Source of the DNA: an uncultured Actinomycetes bacterium
GTDB taxonomy: Bacteria > Actinomycetota > Thermoleophilia > Solirubrobacterales > 70-9
Length of the DNA: 6,232 nt
Reading direction: 5' to 3'
Assembly (NCBI GenBank): GCA_946479725.1
Contig: CAMLHB010000144.1
Span: forward strand, 1-6,232
The position numbers and the translations under genes were made by a program. Each line of letters starts with the position of its first letter. The first letter of the stretch is position 1. Under the pieces are notes generated by a model. That model saw nothing but the letters and a program-made list of their open reading frames with translations. It ran no database searches and was not told the DNA's origin. Shown piece after piece: positions 6,113-6,232 of this stretch.

Positions 6113-6158
6113 CGATTGGCGAGTTAGCCTCGCTATAGGCGGGCTAATTCACCAATCG
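6113..6158 (-). promoter_or_regulatory. Strong hairpin spanning the aroE stop codon, upstream of aroC
   Basis: In the minus-strand RNA, CGAUUGG (6158-6152) pairs with CCAAUCG (6119-6113). A G-U wobble and two standard pairs follow, then an A-C mismatch, then UUAGCC (6147-6142) with GGCUAA (6129-6124). Across a bulged A, CGC pairs with GCG, with a CUAUA apex. That is about 19 base pairs in 46 bases. The aroE UGA (6151-6149) lies inside the stem. No U-tract follows, and the structure ends 22 bases before the aroC ATG. It may be an attenuating or processing structure or a partial terminator between aroE and aroC. Function is inferred only from position and pairing. Confidence 0.65.
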
Positions 6159-6232
6159 CGCGCCGCGGCGCGCATCACGGCGAGGTCGGGTTCGCGGCCG
6201 GTCCCGATTTCCAGCGAGCGGGCGCCCTGCTG
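6149..6232 (-). CDS. aroE: Shikimate dehydrogenase, C-terminal end only
   Basis: An open minus-strand frame enters from the right edge and ends with TGA at 6151-6149, giving 27 visible residues that end in DW. The stretch QQGARSLEIGTGREPDLAVM (visible residues 1-20) matches the usual AroE C-terminal helix pattern, which runs Q-G-A-x-S-x-E-x-W-T-G-x-x-x-P-x-x-V-M. The Trp is replaced by Gly here. Full-length AroE is about 270-290 residues and reduces 3-dehydroshikimate to shikimate with NADPH; its catalytic Lys/Asp and nucleotide-binding site lie outside the window. Position directly upstream of aroC on the same strand fits the common aroE-aroC order. The last codons form a perfect 16-base palindrome (6158-6173). 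The identification rests on a short tail plus context. Confidence 0.7.
   Translation of the reverse strand, partial: QQGARSLEIGTGREPDLAVMRAAARDW

Noticed and set aside
3970..6138. A 722-residue plus-strand open frame antisense to aroC and aroKB
   Set aside because: It lies opposite two well-supported genes. Its translation is Arg/Ala/Gly/Asp-rich low-complexity sequence with no recognisable domain, and such long antisense frames are expected in high-GC coding DNA.

Overview
The window is very GC-rich and tightly packed. It looks like chromosomal DNA of a high-GC actinobacterium. The order aroE-aroC-aroK/aroB-aroQ-pepP is a familiar actinobacterial arrangement. The fused AroK-AroB protein and the style of the type II dehydroquinase suggest a deep lineage such as Thermoleophilia/Solirubrobacterales, but that placement is inference and no marker here proves it. 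Coding density and base composition look uniform, and I see no insertion sequence, phage gene, CRISPR array, tRNA or rRNA.

Layout. (1) Positions 1-357, + strand: the C-terminal third of an M42-family metallopeptidase cut by the window edge. (2) Positions 358-729: a 372-base gap between convergent genes. It has no credible ORF but holds two long inverted-repeat modules (374-489 and 599-716) with a smaller hairpin between them (526-564). (3) Positions 730-1791, - strand: a membrane-anchored diguanylate cyclase with six predicted membrane segments. (4) Positions 1872-6232, - strand: a shikimate-pathway operon read right to left: end of aroE, aroC, a fused aroK-aroB, aroQ, then an M24 Xaa-Pro peptidase (pepP/pepQ type).

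The aro genes cover most of the route from DAHP to chorismate. The AroB half makes 3-dehydroquinate, AroQ dehydrates it, AroE reduces the product to shikimate, the AroK half phosphorylates shikimate, and AroC makes chorismate. DAHP synthase and EPSP synthase (aroA) are not in the window. Junctions inside the operon are very short (3 bases apart, a 4-base ATGA overlap, a 1-base TGATG overlap), which implies co-transcription and translational coupling. The exception is the 58-base aroE-aroC gap, which contains a strong hairpin spanning the aroE stop codon.

The least explained signal is the 358-729 gap. Each convergent gene is followed, 13-16 bases after its stop, by a stem of about 23-24 bp carrying the core GGGTGCCCC, with exactly 70 bases enclosed in both cases. 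These may be terminators or 3'-UTR structures, or copies of a dispersed palindromic element. The sequence alone cannot decide.
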